64,000 nucleotides of DNA from FEN-1191 sp964528845. Its GTDB lineage: Bacteria > Pseudomonadota > Gammaproteobacteria > Steroidobacterales > Steroidobacteraceae. The notes beneath the pieces were generated by a model, which worked only from the letters and a program-made list of their open reading frames with translations, was not told the DNA's origin and ran no database searches. The position numbers were made by a program, and so were the translations under genes. Every line of letters starts with the position of its first letter. Within the stretch, counting starts at the first letter, position 1. The stretch is taken from NCBI GenBank assembly GCA_964528845.1, contig CAZGVE010000003.1, forward strand, positions 62,001 to 126,000. Reading direction: 5' to 3'. Of this stretch, positions 52,003-60,656 are shown piece by piece.

Positions 52003-53061
52003 ATGCAGTATTCCCCTGCAGACTTGAGCGTGCTGCTCGACCGGCTGCTCGAGGGTGGCAGCCTCGAGCAGAGCGAGGCCGCGAGGCTGCTGGTCGCCCT
52101 CACGGCTCCCGATATTGCGCCGGCGATGGCCGCCGCGCTGCTGGTCGCGCTGCGCGCGAAGGGAGTGACGGCCGCCGAGCTGCGGGGCTTCGCGATGGCG
52201 ATGCGCGCGCAGGCGCGCCGTCCGGAGTTACCCGCGCCGCTCGAGGCGGTCGACATCGTCGGTACCGGCGGGGATCGTTCGGGCAGCCTCAATCTCTCGA
52301 CCGGCGCGGCGCTGCTGACGGCGGCCTGTGGCCTGCCGGTGGTCAAGCATGGCAACCGCTCGATCTCGAGTCGCGCCGGCAGCGCTGATGTGCTGCAGGC
52401 GCTCGGACTGCCGCTGCCGCTCGACGAGGCGGCGGCCGGACGCTGCTTTGCGGCGCTGGGATTCACGTTCCTTTTTGCCCCGTACTACCACCCGGCCACC
52501 CGCAACATCGCGCCGGTGCGCGCCACGCTCGCGGTGCGCACGGTGTTCAACGTACTCGGTCCGCTGTCCAATCCGGCGGCTCCACCGTTCCTCGTGATCG
52601 GCGCTTTCAGCGAATCCACCGCGGAGCTGATCGCGCAGGCGCTGCAGGGTAGCGACATCCGCCGCGCGTTCGTGGTGCACGGTGCCGAGGGCTGGGACGA
52701 GCCGACCCCGGTGGGTCCGTTCACGCTGTTCGACGTCGGGCCCGATCGCGTGCGACGCGAGCAGCGCACGCCGGAAGATTACGGCCTGCCGCGCTGCACT
52801 TCAGCCGCGCTGGCGGGTGGTGATGCCGCCTACAACGCGCTCGCGCTGCAGCGCGTGCTCGACGGCGAGAGCCACGACGCACACCGCGATGCGCTGCTGC
52901 TGGGCGCGGCCCTCGCGCTGGAAGTCAGCGGGCGCGAACATCAGCCATTGGCCGCGCTGCGGCGTGCCGCCGACGCGATCGACCACGGCGCGGCGCGCGC
53001 GCTGCTCTCGGGTCTGCGGCAATTCGGGGCCGCCCAAACCCAGGGTCTGGGGGCGGCATGA
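52003..53061 (+). CDS. trpD: Anthranilate phosphoribosyltransferase
   Basis: 352 residues. Joins anthranilate to PRPP. Motifs: DIVGTGGDRSGSLNLSTGAAL (PRPP-binding GTGGD), KHGNRSISSRAGSADVLQALG, FLFAPYYHPA and GPLSNPA. Start ATG 52003 is 3 bp after the trpG stop; its stop overlaps the trpC start (ATGA). Confidence 0.97.
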   Translation: MQYSPADLSVLLDRLLEGGSLEQSEAARLLVALTAPDIAPAMAAALLVALRAKGVTAAELRGFAMAMRAQARRPELPAPLEAVDIVGTGGDRSGSLNLSTGAALLTAACGLPVVKHGNRSISSRAGSADVLQALGLPLPLDEAAAGRCFAALGFTFLFAPYYHPATRNIAPVRATLAVRTVFNVLGPLSNPAAPPFLVIGAFSESTAELIAQALQGSDIRRAFVVHGAEGWDEPTPVGPFTLFDVGPDRVRREQRTPEDYGLPRCTSAALAGGDAAYNALALQRVLDGESHDAHRDALLLGAALALEVSGREHQPLAALRRAADAIDHGAARALLSGLRQFGAAQTQGLGAA

Positions 53062-53882
53062 GCCTGGATTTCCTTGCCGCCATGGCCCAGGCGAGCACCG
53101 CGCGCGTCGAGCGCGCGCGCGCCGAGTGCAGCGAGGCGCAGCTGCGCTCGCTCGCGCTCGCGCGCCCGGCGCCGGTACCGCTGCGCCTCTCGTCGCAGGG
53201 CTTCGACCTGATCGCCGAGGTCAAGCTGCGTTCGCCCGCGGCCGGCCGGCTCGGGGAAAGCACCGCCGATCTCGGCGCTCGGGTGGCCGGCTATGCGCAT
53301 GCGGGTGCGGCGGCGGTCTCGATCCTGACCGAGCCGGCGCGCTTTGACGGATCGCTCGAACATCTGCGCCTCGGAGCCGCAGCACTGCACGGCATCGTGC
53401 CGGCGATGCGCAAGGATTTCCTGGTGGATCCGTACCAGGTCTGGGAGGCCCGCGCTGCCGGGGCGGGGGGCGTGCTCGTGATTCTGCGCATGCTCACGGA
53501 CGATTCGATCCGTGCCTTGCTCGACGCCGCCGTCGAGAGCGGGCTGTTCGTGTTGCTGGAGGCCTTCGACGAGGCGGATCTGCGGCACGCTGCACAGCTC
53601 GTCGAGGACTACGCGGGACGTGTCCAGCTGCTGGTCGGAGTCAATTGCCGCGACCTGGCCACTCTCGAAGTGGTACCGGGCCGGCTCGAGGCACTCAGCC
53701 GATCCCTGCCGCGCGGCGTGCCTGCCGTGGCGGAGAGCGGACTTTCGAGCGCCGTGGACGCGGCCCGGCTTGCGCGCGCCGGCTATGGAGTAGCACTGGT
53801 GGGCAGTGCGCTGATGCGCGCCGCCGACCCCGGCGCGCTCGTGCGCTCGATGCTCGCGGCCGGGCGGGCGGCGGGAAGCTGA
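53058..53882 (+). CDS. trpC: Indole-3-glycerol-phosphate synthase
   Basis: 274 residues, TIM-barrel. Motifs: LIAEVKLRSPAAGRL (catalytic Lys; the consensus is EVKxxSPS), VSILTEPARFDGS, RKDFLVDPYQVWEARAAGA, GVNCRDLATLEV and VAESGLSS. Monofunctional; PRA isomerase is a separate gene. Overlaps trpD by 4 bases, and trpF follows after 2 bp. Confidence 0.96.
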   Translation: MSLDFLAAMAQASTARVERARAECSEAQLRSLALARPAPVPLRLSSQGFDLIAEVKLRSPAAGRLGESTADLGARVAGYAHAGAAAVSILTEPARFDGSLEHLRLGAAALHGIVPAMRKDFLVDPYQVWEARAAGAGGVLVILRMLTDDSIRALLDAAVESGLFVLLEAFDEADLRHAAQLVEDYAGRVQLLVGVNCRDLATLEVVPGRLEALSRSLPRGVPAVAESGLSSAVDAARLARAGYGVALVGSALMRAADPGALVRSMLAAGRAAGS

Positions 53883-53884
53883 CC

Positions 53885-54508
53885 GTGTGGATCAAGATCT
53901 GTGGCATGACCAGCAGCGAGGCGGTGCTGGCGGCGCTCGAGGCCGAGGTTGACGCCATCGGCTTCGTGTTCGCCCCCTCGGTGCGACGCGTCGATCCCGC
54001 CGAGGCGGCGCAGCTCGCGCGGCCTGCGCGCGGGCGCGTCCGCTGCGTAGCGGTGATGCTGCATCCGGAGCAGGAACAGCTCGATGCGATGCTCCGGGTG
54101 TTCGAACCCGATGTGCTGCAGACCGACCTTGCGGATTTCGAGCGGCTGCGCCTGCCGATCGGGCTCGGGCGGCTGCCCGTGCTGCGCGCGGGCCCCGTTC
54201 CCGGCTCCGACTTGCCGCGGCGGGTGCTGTTCGAGGGTCCACGCAGCGGCAGCGGTACCATCGGCGACTGGCAGCAGGCCGCGCCGCTGGCACGCCGCTG
54301 CGAGCTGGTGCTGGCCGGTGGCCTCGATGCGCGCAACGTCGGGGCCGCGATTGCCGGCGTACGGCCCTTCGGCGTCGACGTGTCCAGTGGGGTGGAGGCT
54401 GCGCCCGGAGTCAAGAGTCCGGACAAGATCGCCGAGTTTGTGAGTGCCGCGCGAGCGGCGTCTAGAGAGATCGTTCATGAACCCGTTCACGACCGTCGCC
54501 GAAGCTGA
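53885..54508 (+). CDS. trpF: Phosphoribosylanthranilate isomerase
   Basis: 207 residues from GTG 53885, giving the canonical start VWIKICGMTSSEAV with catalytic Cys. VDAIGFVFAPSVRRVD and LAGGLDARNVGAAI...FGVDVSSGVE are the substrate-binding motifs. The frame continues 32 bases past the trpB start codon, an unusually long overlap for this operon. Confidence 0.95.
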   Translation: MWIKICGMTSSEAVLAALEAEVDAIGFVFAPSVRRVDPAEAAQLARPARGRVRCVAVMLHPEQEQLDAMLRVFEPDVLQTDLADFERLRLPIGLGRLPVLRAGPVPGSDLPRRVLFEGPRSGSGTIGDWQQAAPLARRCELVLAGGLDARNVGAAIAGVRPFGVDVSSGVEAAPGVKSPDKIAEFVSAARAASREIVHEPVHDRRRS

Positions 54509-55736
54509 ACGCACCCTGGCCGATCTGATCGCCGGCCGCCTGCCGGACGAGCGCGGCCGCTATGGGCCCTTCGGCGGCCGCTACGTGCCCGAGACGCTCA
54601 TCCCGGCGCACGAGCGCCTGGAGCGCGCGGCGCGGCGCTGGCTCGCCGATCCGGAGTTCCGTGCCGAGCTCGACCGCGAGCTGCGGGACTGGGTTGGTCG
54701 GCCCACTGCACTGAGTCCCGCCCCGCACCTCTCGCGGCGCTGGGGCGCCGAGGTATGGCTCAAGCGCGAGGATCTGGCGCACACCGGCGCGCACAAGATC
54801 AACAACGCGCTCGGGCAGGCGCTGCTCGCACGCCGGCTCGGTGCGCGCCGCATCGTGGCCGAGACCGGCGCGGGCCAGCACGGAGTGGCCAGCGCCGCGG
54901 CCTGCGCCCGGGTCGGCCTGCCGTGCACCGTCTACATGGGCGAACTGGATATGCAGCGCCAGGCCCCGAACGTCGGGCGCATGCGGCTGCTCGGCGCGAA
55001 GGTGGTCCCGGTCACCAGCGGCGAGCGGACCCTGCGGGCCGCGATCGACGAGGCATTGCGCGATTGGGTGTCGGATCCGACCGGGACCTACTACCTGCTC
55101 GGTTCGGCCGTGGGCGGACACCCCTATCCCTACCTCGTGCGCGAGCTCCAGGCGGTCATTGGCCGCGAAGCGCGAGCGCAGATGCTCGAGCGCACCGGCG
55201 CGCTGCCCGACGCGATCGTCGCGTGCGTAGGCGGCGGCTCGAATGCGATCGGACTGTTCCACGCGTTCCTCGGCGATCCTTCGGTCGAGATCCTCGGGAT
55301 CGAGGCCGGTGGCCGCGGCGGCGCGCTCGGGCTGAATGCGGCCACGCTGGCACACGGAAGACCCGGGGTACTGCACGGCAGCTATTCGATGCTGCTGCAG
55401 GACGAGAACGGTCAGATCCAGGAAACGCATTCCGTGTCCGCGGGGCTCGATTACCCGGGCGTCGGTCCGGAGCACGCGCTGCTCGCCGCGCTCGGGAGGG
55501 TGCGCTACGAGACAGCGGAGGACACAGAGGCGCTCGAGGCGGTGCGTGAATGTTGTGAATGCGAAGGCATCCTGCCCGCGCTCGAGACCGCGCACGCGCT
55601 CGCCGGTGCACGCCGCTGGGCAGGTTTGCATCCGGGGCGTCGCGTGCTCGTCGGGCTCTCCGGGCGCGGCGACAAGGACATGCCGACGCTCGCACAGACC
55701 CTGCTCGCTCCGCGCGCACCCGGGGCGACACCATGA
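54477..55736 (+). CDS. trpB: Tryptophan synthase beta chain
   Basis: 419 residues. PLP enzyme joining indole and serine. Motifs: RGRYGPFGGRYVPETL, KREDLAHTGAHKINNALGQ with the PLP Lys, ETGAGQHGVA, VGGGSNAIG and HSVSAGLDYPGVGPEH. Start ATG 54477 with AGAGAGA upstream, inside the end of trpF. Coupled to trpA through an ATGA overlap, matching the alpha2-beta2 complex. Confidence 0.97.
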   Translation: MNPFTTVAEAERTLADLIAGRLPDERGRYGPFGGRYVPETLIPAHERLERAARRWLADPEFRAELDRELRDWVGRPTALSPAPHLSRRWGAEVWLKREDLAHTGAHKINNALGQALLARRLGARRIVAETGAGQHGVASAAACARVGLPCTVYMGELDMQRQAPNVGRMRLLGAKVVPVTSGERTLRAAIDEALRDWVSDPTGTYYLLGSAVGGHPYPYLVRELQAVIGREARAQMLERTGALPDAIVACVGGGSNAIGLFHAFLGDPSVEILGIEAGGRGGALGLNAATLAHGRPGVLHGSYSMLLQDENGQIQETHSVSAGLDYPGVGPEHALLAALGRVRYETAEDTEALEAVRECCECEGILPALETAHALAGARRWAGLHPGRRVLVGLSGRGDKDMPTLAQTLLAPRAPGATP

Positions 55737-56521
55737 CCGGCATGCCAGCGCCGCGCGAGCGCATCGTGGCGGCATTGCGCGGCGCAGCCAAGCAGGGTCA
55801 GCCGGCACTGGTGGCATTCCTGACGGCCGGCTTCCCGGATCGGGAGGGCTTCCGCGCAACGCTGGCGGCGGTGGCCGGTGAGGCCGACGTCATCGAGATC
55901 GGTGTGCCATTCACCGATCCGATGGCCGACGGCGTGACCATTCAGCGTGCCAGCGAACAGGCGCTGCGCAATGGCGTGACGCTGCCCTGGATACTCGCGG
56001 AACTGGCGGGCATGGCGCCGCTGAGCACACCGGTGCTGCTGATGAGTTACCTCAACCCGTTGCTCTCCTACGGTCTCGCGCGGCTCGCCAGCGATGCTGC
56101 TGCCAGCGGCGTCTGCGGCTTCATCGTGCCGGACCTGCCGTTCGATGAGAGCGAGGAGTTCCGCGCGCTGCTCGCTCCGCGCGGACTGGCGTTGGTGCAG
56201 ATGGTGACGCCGGTTTCGAGCAGCGAGCGGATCGCCAAGCTTGCCGGAGCCAGCCAGGGTTTCGTGTACGCCGTCACGATGACCGGCACGACCGGCAAGA
56301 GCATCGCGGCACCGGAAGATATCGCCGAGTACCTGCAGCGGGTGAGGGCCGCCGCAACCGTGCCGGTGTGTGCTGGATTCGGGATCCGCAGCCGCGAGCA
56401 GGTCGACGGACTGCGCGGGCTCGTGGACGGGGTCATCGTGGGCTCGGCGCTCGTCGAGGTGCTCGAGCGTGGCGAGTCCCCTGGGGCCTGGCTGGCCGCG
56501 CTGCGCCCACCGCGCAGGTGA
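55733..56521 (+). CDS. trpA: Tryptophan synthase alpha chain
   Basis: 262 residues, TIM-barrel. Cleaves indole-3-glycerol phosphate to indole and glyceraldehyde-3-phosphate. Catalytic Glu and Asp lie in DVIEIGVPFTDPMADGVTIQRASE; PVLLMSYLNPLL, GFIVPDLPFDES and GFGIRSREQV are conserved. A second ATG at 55742 is possible. Last trp gene, but the following gene starts in its stop codon. Confidence 0.97.
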   Translation: MTGMPAPRERIVAALRGAAKQGQPALVAFLTAGFPDREGFRATLAAVAGEADVIEIGVPFTDPMADGVTIQRASEQALRNGVTLPWILAELAGMAPLSTPVLLMSYLNPLLSYGLARLASDAAASGVCGFIVPDLPFDESEEFRALLAPRGLALVQMVTPVSSSERIAKLAGASQGFVYAVTMTGTTGKSIAAPEDIAEYLQRVRAAATVPVCAGFGIRSREQVDGLRGLVDGVIVGSALVEVLERGESPGAWLAALRPPRR

Positions 56522-57249
56522 CCTCGCTGGTGACATCGCTGACAGTCGACGCACGCTTTTGCGGTCCTCCTGGCTGCGCCAACGGGGGTTACCTGGCAGG
56601 CCTGCTCGCTCGCCGTTCCCCGCAGCTGCTGTGCGTGCGGCTGGAGCGTCCCACACCGCTGGGGCGGCCCCTCGAGATCATCGCCGACGAGGCCGGTGGG
56701 CTGCGTCTCGAGCATTCCGGGATGATCTATGCGCGTGCGCGGCCGACCAGCCTCGCGCTGCAGGTGCCCCCGGCATTGAGCTATCGGGACGCGCTCGAGG
56801 CTTCGCGGCATTTCGTCGGCTTCACGCGCCATGCCTTCCCGAGCTGCTTCGTCTGCGGCCCGCTGCGTACGCGCGGCGACGGTCTGCGGATCTTTGCCGG
56901 CCGGGTAGCGGGCCGCGATCTCATGGCCGCTCCGTGGGTCCCCGATCCCTCACTCGCCGGCAGCGAAGGCAAGGTGCTGCCCGAGTTCATGGGTGCGGCC
57001 CTGGACTGTCCGGGGTATTTCGCGGCGCGCGAGGATGCCGTGCCGATGCTGCTCGGCGAATTCACCACCCACGTGGACCGTTGCGTGCATGTCGATGAGC
57101 CATGCGTGATCCTCGGCTGGCGCATCCACGCCAGTGGACGCAAATATGAAGTGGGCTCGGCGCTGTTCGACGGCAGCGGCGAGCTGTGCGCCCGCGCCCG
57201 CGCCGTATGGATCGAACCGCGTCCGGTGCCGGCGGCACCCCCGCCGTGA
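56518..57249 (+). CDS. Hotdog-fold thioesterase-like protein
   Basis: 243 residues if it starts at GTG 56518 (GTGA overlap with trpA); GTG 56530 is an alternative. Two hotdog-like halves: the first with GPPGCANGGYLAGLLA (nGG active-site helix), the second beginning after FPSCFVCGPLRTRGDGLRIFAG, a signature shared by uncharacterised acyl-CoA thioesterase-like proteins. DCPGYFAARED and FTTHVDRCVHVDEPCVILGW follow. Its coupling to the trp operon is unexplained; it may simply use the operon's transcription. Confidence 0.7.
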   Translation: MTSLVTSLTVDARFCGPPGCANGGYLAGLLARRSPQLLCVRLERPTPLGRPLEIIADEAGGLRLEHSGMIYARARPTSLALQVPPALSYRDALEASRHFVGFTRHAFPSCFVCGPLRTRGDGLRIFAGRVAGRDLMAAPWVPDPSLAGSEGKVLPEFMGAALDCPGYFAAREDAVPMLLGEFTTHVDRCVHVDEPCVILGWRIHASGRKYEVGSALFDGSGELCARARAVWIEPRPVPAAPPP

Positions 57250-57274
57250 GTGAGGGTTCACGGCCCTTGAGCAG

Positions 57275-58933
57275 TCAGGGGCGCCGCGCGCCAGGCAGCC
57301 AGGAGTACAGGCAGCCGAGTACCCCTAGTACCCCGAGCACAGCGCCGATCAGGCGCGGCTGCAGCCCTTGTCCGAACCACAGTACCGCGCCGATCAGCAG
57401 CGCCGTGCCGACGAGCGCACGATCGCGACGCTGGCTGCGCACCAGCAGCTCGAGGCGCAGTGGTTCGAGTGCGCCGGAGTCGCCGCGTACCGGAACCGCG
57501 CCGTCGCGGGACTGCTCTAGCATGCGCTGCGCATGGGGTGGCAGCGCCTTGAGCACCTCCAGCACGTCGGGCCAGCCGCGGCGCAGTTCGCGCCACACGG
57601 TGCGCGGGCTCATGCGCTCGCGCATCCAGCGGCGCAGCACCGGGCTCGCGGTCTGCCAGATATCCAGGTCCGGGTAGAGCTGCCGCCCGAGACCCTCGAC
57701 GTTGAGCAGCGTTTTCTGCAGCAGCAGCAGCTGTGGCTGGATCTGGCCGTCGAAGCGCCGCAGCGCCTCGAACAGCCGCAACAGGACGGTGCCGAACGAG
57801 ATCTCCTTGAGCGGGCGATCGAAGATCGGCTCGCAGATCGTGCGCACCGCCGATTCCATCTGCTCGACCCGCGCGCTCGGCGGCACCCAGCCGGACTGGA
57901 TGTGCAGCAGTGCGACCCGACGGTAGTCGCGGTCGAACACCGCCAGGAAATTCTCCGCGAGGTAGCGCTGGTCGCGTAAGGCGAGCGTGCCGACGATGCC
58001 GAAGTCCACCGCCGCGTAGCGCGGCTGCGCCGGATCCTCGGTCAGCACGAAGATATTGCCCGGGTGCATGTCGGCGTGGAAGAAGTTGTGCCGGAACACC
58101 TGCGTGAAAAAGATCTCGACGCCGTTCTCCGCCAGTCGCCGGAAGTCCGTGCCCGCGGCTCGCAGCCGCTCGATATCGCCGATGGGGATGCCGCGGATCC
58201 GCTCCATGACCATCACGTCGGTGCGGCAGTAGTCCCAGTAGACCTCCGGCACGTACAGCAGCGGCGAGCCTGCGAAATTGCGCCGGATCTGCGAGGCATT
58301 GGCGGCCTCGCGCAACAGGTCGAGCTCATCGAGGATCGTCTGCTCGTACTCCTGCACGATCTCCAGGGGTTTGAGCCGGCGGCTCTCGGTCCACCAGCGC
58401 TGCGCCAGGGTTGCCAGCGCATAGAGCACTTCGATGTCCAGCGCGATCATCGACTTCATGCCGGGACGCAGCACCTTGATGATGACTTCGCGTCCATCCG
58501 GCAACTGCGCCGCGTGCACCTGAGCGATCGATGCGGCGGCGAGCGGCGTCTCCTCGAAATGGGCGAGGCGTGTTTCCAGCGGGGCGCCCCAGCTGTGCTC
58601 GATCGCGGCACGCGCCAGCGCCCCCGGGAAGGGCGGCACGCTGTCCTGCAGGCGCGCCAGCTCGTCGGCAATATCAGTCGGCAGCAGGTCCCGACGCGTC
58701 GAGAGCGCCTGGCCGAACTTCACGAAGATCGGGCCCAGCTCCTCGAGCGCGAGACGCAGCCGCTCGCCACGGCTTTGCGGGGAGCGCCGCTGGAACCAGG
58801 TCCACGGCGAGACGAAGAACACGAAGCGCAGCGGCCGGTACAGGTGCGTCGCACGCACGAAATCGTCGAGCCCGTGCCGCACGAGCACGCGCTGGATCCG
58901 GATCAGCCGTGCCAGGACGCGCGGCCGGATCAC
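57275..58933 (-). CDS. ubiB: Ubiquinone biosynthesis kinase-like protein UbiB
   Basis: 552 residues. ADCK/ABC1 atypical kinase needed for coenzyme Q synthesis. KxGQ motif FVKFGQALSTRRDLLP, the Ala-rich loop ETPLAAASIAQVHAA, catalytic HNFFHADMHPGNIFV and metal-binding YAAVDFGIVG. Two C-terminal membrane helices (about 503-545) anchor it to the inner membrane. Last of the ubiE-ubiJ-ubiB operon; overlaps ubiJ by 4 bases. Confidence 0.96.
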   Translation of the reverse strand: MIRPRVLARLIRIQRVLVRHGLDDFVRATHLYRPLRFVFFVSPWTWFQRRSPQSRGERLRLALEELGPIFVKFGQALSTRRDLLPTDIADELARLQDSVPPFPGALARAAIEHSWGAPLETRLAHFEETPLAAASIAQVHAAQLPDGREVIIKVLRPGMKSMIALDIEVLYALATLAQRWWTESRRLKPLEIVQEYEQTILDELDLLREAANASQIRRNFAGSPLLYVPEVYWDYCRTDVMVMERIRGIPIGDIERLRAAGTDFRRLAENGVEIFFTQVFRHNFFHADMHPGNIFVLTEDPAQPRYAAVDFGIVGTLALRDQRYLAENFLAVFDRDYRRVALLHIQSGWVPPSARVEQMESAVRTICEPIFDRPLKEISFGTVLLRLFEALRRFDGQIQPQLLLLQKTLLNVEGLGRQLYPDLDIWQTASPVLRRWMRERMSPRTVWRELRRGWPDVLEVLKALPPHAQRMLEQSRDGAVPVRGDSGALEPLRLELLVRSQRRDRALVGTALLIGAVLWFGQGLQPRLIGAVLGVLGVLGCLYSWLPGARRP

Positions 58934-59592
58934 GCCGGTCCCGGTTCGCGGGCGAGCGAGCGCAGTCGCTGTTCCAGTGCGTCCGCACGTGCATCGGTGC
59001 GATCGAGCTGCTCGCGCAATTCATCTACTCCATGCAGGAATTGCTCGGCCTCCGCGCGCGGTACCAGCGCCCGGCTCTCGTGCGCAAGATAATCCGCCAG
59101 GTTGCGCGCGCCGGTCCATGCGCTCGCACGCGCCCAGTCGGACGCGCCCCGCGCCGTACGTACCATCAGGTGCGCGATGCTGCGTCCGAGCAGCCGCGAC
59201 AGTACCGCTTCGAAGTCGGGCCGCAGGTGCAGCAGCAGTTCCTGGAAGCGTTCCGCGATCGCCGTATCCCCGTCGATGCGTACGTCGCCGCGCGGGATAG
59301 CGCCTCGCGCATCGGTGCCGGCCAGCGCCAGCAGCGACAGCGGCGTGCCGCGGATGCGGGCGTCGGCGCCTTTCTCCCCCGGCGCAGCGCCGCCGGACGG
59401 CACCTGCTGCATCGTCAGCGTATGGCCATTGGACTCGAGCACGAGGTTCCACGGTGTACCGGCAACTTCGATCTCGAGTCTCCGGCCCTGCAGATCGGTC
59501 ACCAGCGCCGCCGCGCGCGGTGATTCCGCGACACCATGCGCGACGAACCTGCGCAGCAGGCGATCCAGCGCAGTCCCCGGCCGCGGCTCCAT
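58930..59592 (-). CDS. ubiJ: Ubiquinone biosynthesis accessory factor UbiJ
   Basis: 220 residues from ATG 59592. SCP2-like lipid-binding domain with LEIEVAGTPWNLVLESNG and RGTPLSLLALA and GDVRIDGDTAIAERFQELL, then a C-terminal coiled coil (ELREQLDRTDARADALEQRL). UbiJ binds lipids and helps assemble the soluble Q-biosynthesis complex with UbiK. It lies between ubiE and ubiB, the conserved order. Confidence 0.93.
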   Translation of the reverse strand: MEPRPGTALDRLLRRFVAHGVAESPRAAALVTDLQGRRLEIEVAGTPWNLVLESNGHTLTMQQVPSGGAAPGEKGADARIRGTPLSLLALAGTDARGAIPRGDVRIDGDTAIAERFQELLLHLRPDFEAVLSRLLGRSIAHLMVRTARGASDWARASAWTGARNLADYLAHESRALVPRAEAEQFLHGVDELREQLDRTDARADALEQRLRSLAREPGPA

Positions 59593-59594
59593 GC

Positions 59595-60350
59595 TCAGTA
59601 CCGGTATCCGCGGTGCACGGCGACGATGCCACCCATCAGGTTGTGATACCTGCAATCCTCGAACCCCGCCTGCTGCAGCATCCGCAGCAGGGTCGGCTGG
59701 TCCGGATGCCGGCGGATCGATTCAGCCAGATAACGATAGCTGTCGGCGTCGCCGGCGACGATGCTGCCGAGACGGGGCAGCACACTGAATGAATACAGGT
59801 CGTACAGCCGGCTCAACGCCGGCAGCACCGGCTTCGAAAACTCCAGTACCAGCAGCTGCCCGCCCGGCCGCAGCACGCGGAACATGGAGCGCAGCGCGGC
59901 ATTCTTGTCCGTCACATTGCGCAGCCCGAATCCGATCGTCACGCAATGGAAGCTGTGCTCGGCGAATGGCAGACGCTCGGCATCGGCCTGTACGTACTGC
60001 ACGTTGCTGGTCAGTCCCTCGTCGATCAGCCGATCGCGGCCGTGCCGTAGCATCCGGCCGTTGATGTCCGCGAGCACGACCAGACCCTCATGGCCCACCT
60101 GGCGCGCGAGACCGGACGCGAGATCGCCGGTGCCCCCCGCGACGTCGAGTGCCTGGGCGCCGCGTACCAGGCCGGTGAGCCGCAGCGCGAACTGCTTCCA
60201 GAGCCGGTGCGCGCCGCCGGACATCAGGTCGTTCATCAGATCGTAGCGGTCCGCGACGGAATCGAACACGCCGCGCACACGCCGTGCCTTCTCGGCCCGA
60301 GGAATTTCCCTGAAGCCGAAATCTGCGGTGTCCCGACGCTGTTCATCCAT
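59595..60350 (-). CDS. ubiE: Ubiquinone/menaquinone C-methyltransferase UbiE
   Basis: 251 residues. SAM-dependent methylation of the quinone ring. VFDSVADRYDLMNDLMSGGAHRLWK is the N-terminal signature; SAM site LDVAGGTGDLASG; FGLRNVTDKNAALRSMFRVLRPGGQLLVLEFSKP is highly conserved. First gene of the ubiE-J-B operon. Confidence 0.97.
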   Translation of the reverse strand: MDEQRRDTADFGFREIPRAEKARRVRGVFDSVADRYDLMNDLMSGGAHRLWKQFALRLTGLVRGAQALDVAGGTGDLASGLARQVGHEGLVVLADINGRMLRHGRDRLIDEGLTSNVQYVQADAERLPFAEHSFHCVTIGFGLRNVTDKNAALRSMFRVLRPGGQLLVLEFSKPVLPALSRLYDLYSFSVLPRLGSIVAGDADSYRYLAESIRRHPDQPTLLRMLQQAGFEDCRYHNLMGGIVAVHRGYRY

Positions 60351-60439
60351 AAGGTACCGCCATTCTAGTTATGTCACTGCAGGACCGCATCGGTGCCGCG
60401 GTCGCAGACAGCATATCCGGGGCTCCGCGGTCAGGGGGC

Positions 60440-60656
60440 TGATCGTATGCGGTGCCGACAGTTACGTACGGAAGGGACCAGCTTCGTCCTCTACTGCAGC
60501 CACGCCCGCGCCAGTGGTTTCGTGGACTGAATCCAAATCGCTGGCAATCCCGAGGCGATTGGATGAGAATCGCCGGCGGTTGCAGTCGCAAGGCTGCAAT
60601 CGAGTGGGGGTCTTGTAAAGATTTGGCCGGGTGAAACAGCCCGGCCTTTCTTTTTT
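60440..60656 (+). ncRNA. Candidate small RNA upstream of ubiE, plus strand
   Basis: The gene-free stretch 60351-60655 ends in a strong plus-strand terminator with no plus-strand gene before it (ubiE runs the other way), so a small RNA is the simple explanation. Perfect hairpins lie inside: GGCGATT/AATCGCC (60554-60574) with a GGATGAG loop, and GTTGCAG/CTGCAAT (60579-60600). GGA triplets in loops can be CsrA/RsmA sites. The 5' end and promoter are not identified; the left limit is a guess. No match to 6S, SRP, tmRNA or RNase P RNA was seen. Confidence 0.35.
60625..60656 (+). terminator. Strong Rho-independent terminator
   Basis: Seven-base-pair GC stem GGCCGGG/CCCGGCC with an eight-base loop (60625-60646) followed by TTTCTTTTTT. 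It is directional: the minus strand has no T run after the stem. The T run reaches the stop codon of the DUF971 gene on the other strand. Confidence 0.88.

Noticed and set aside
60360..60656. 6S RNA
   Set aside because: A short GCTCCGCGGT match resembles part of 6S RNA, but the rest of the conserved core and closing stem could not be found.
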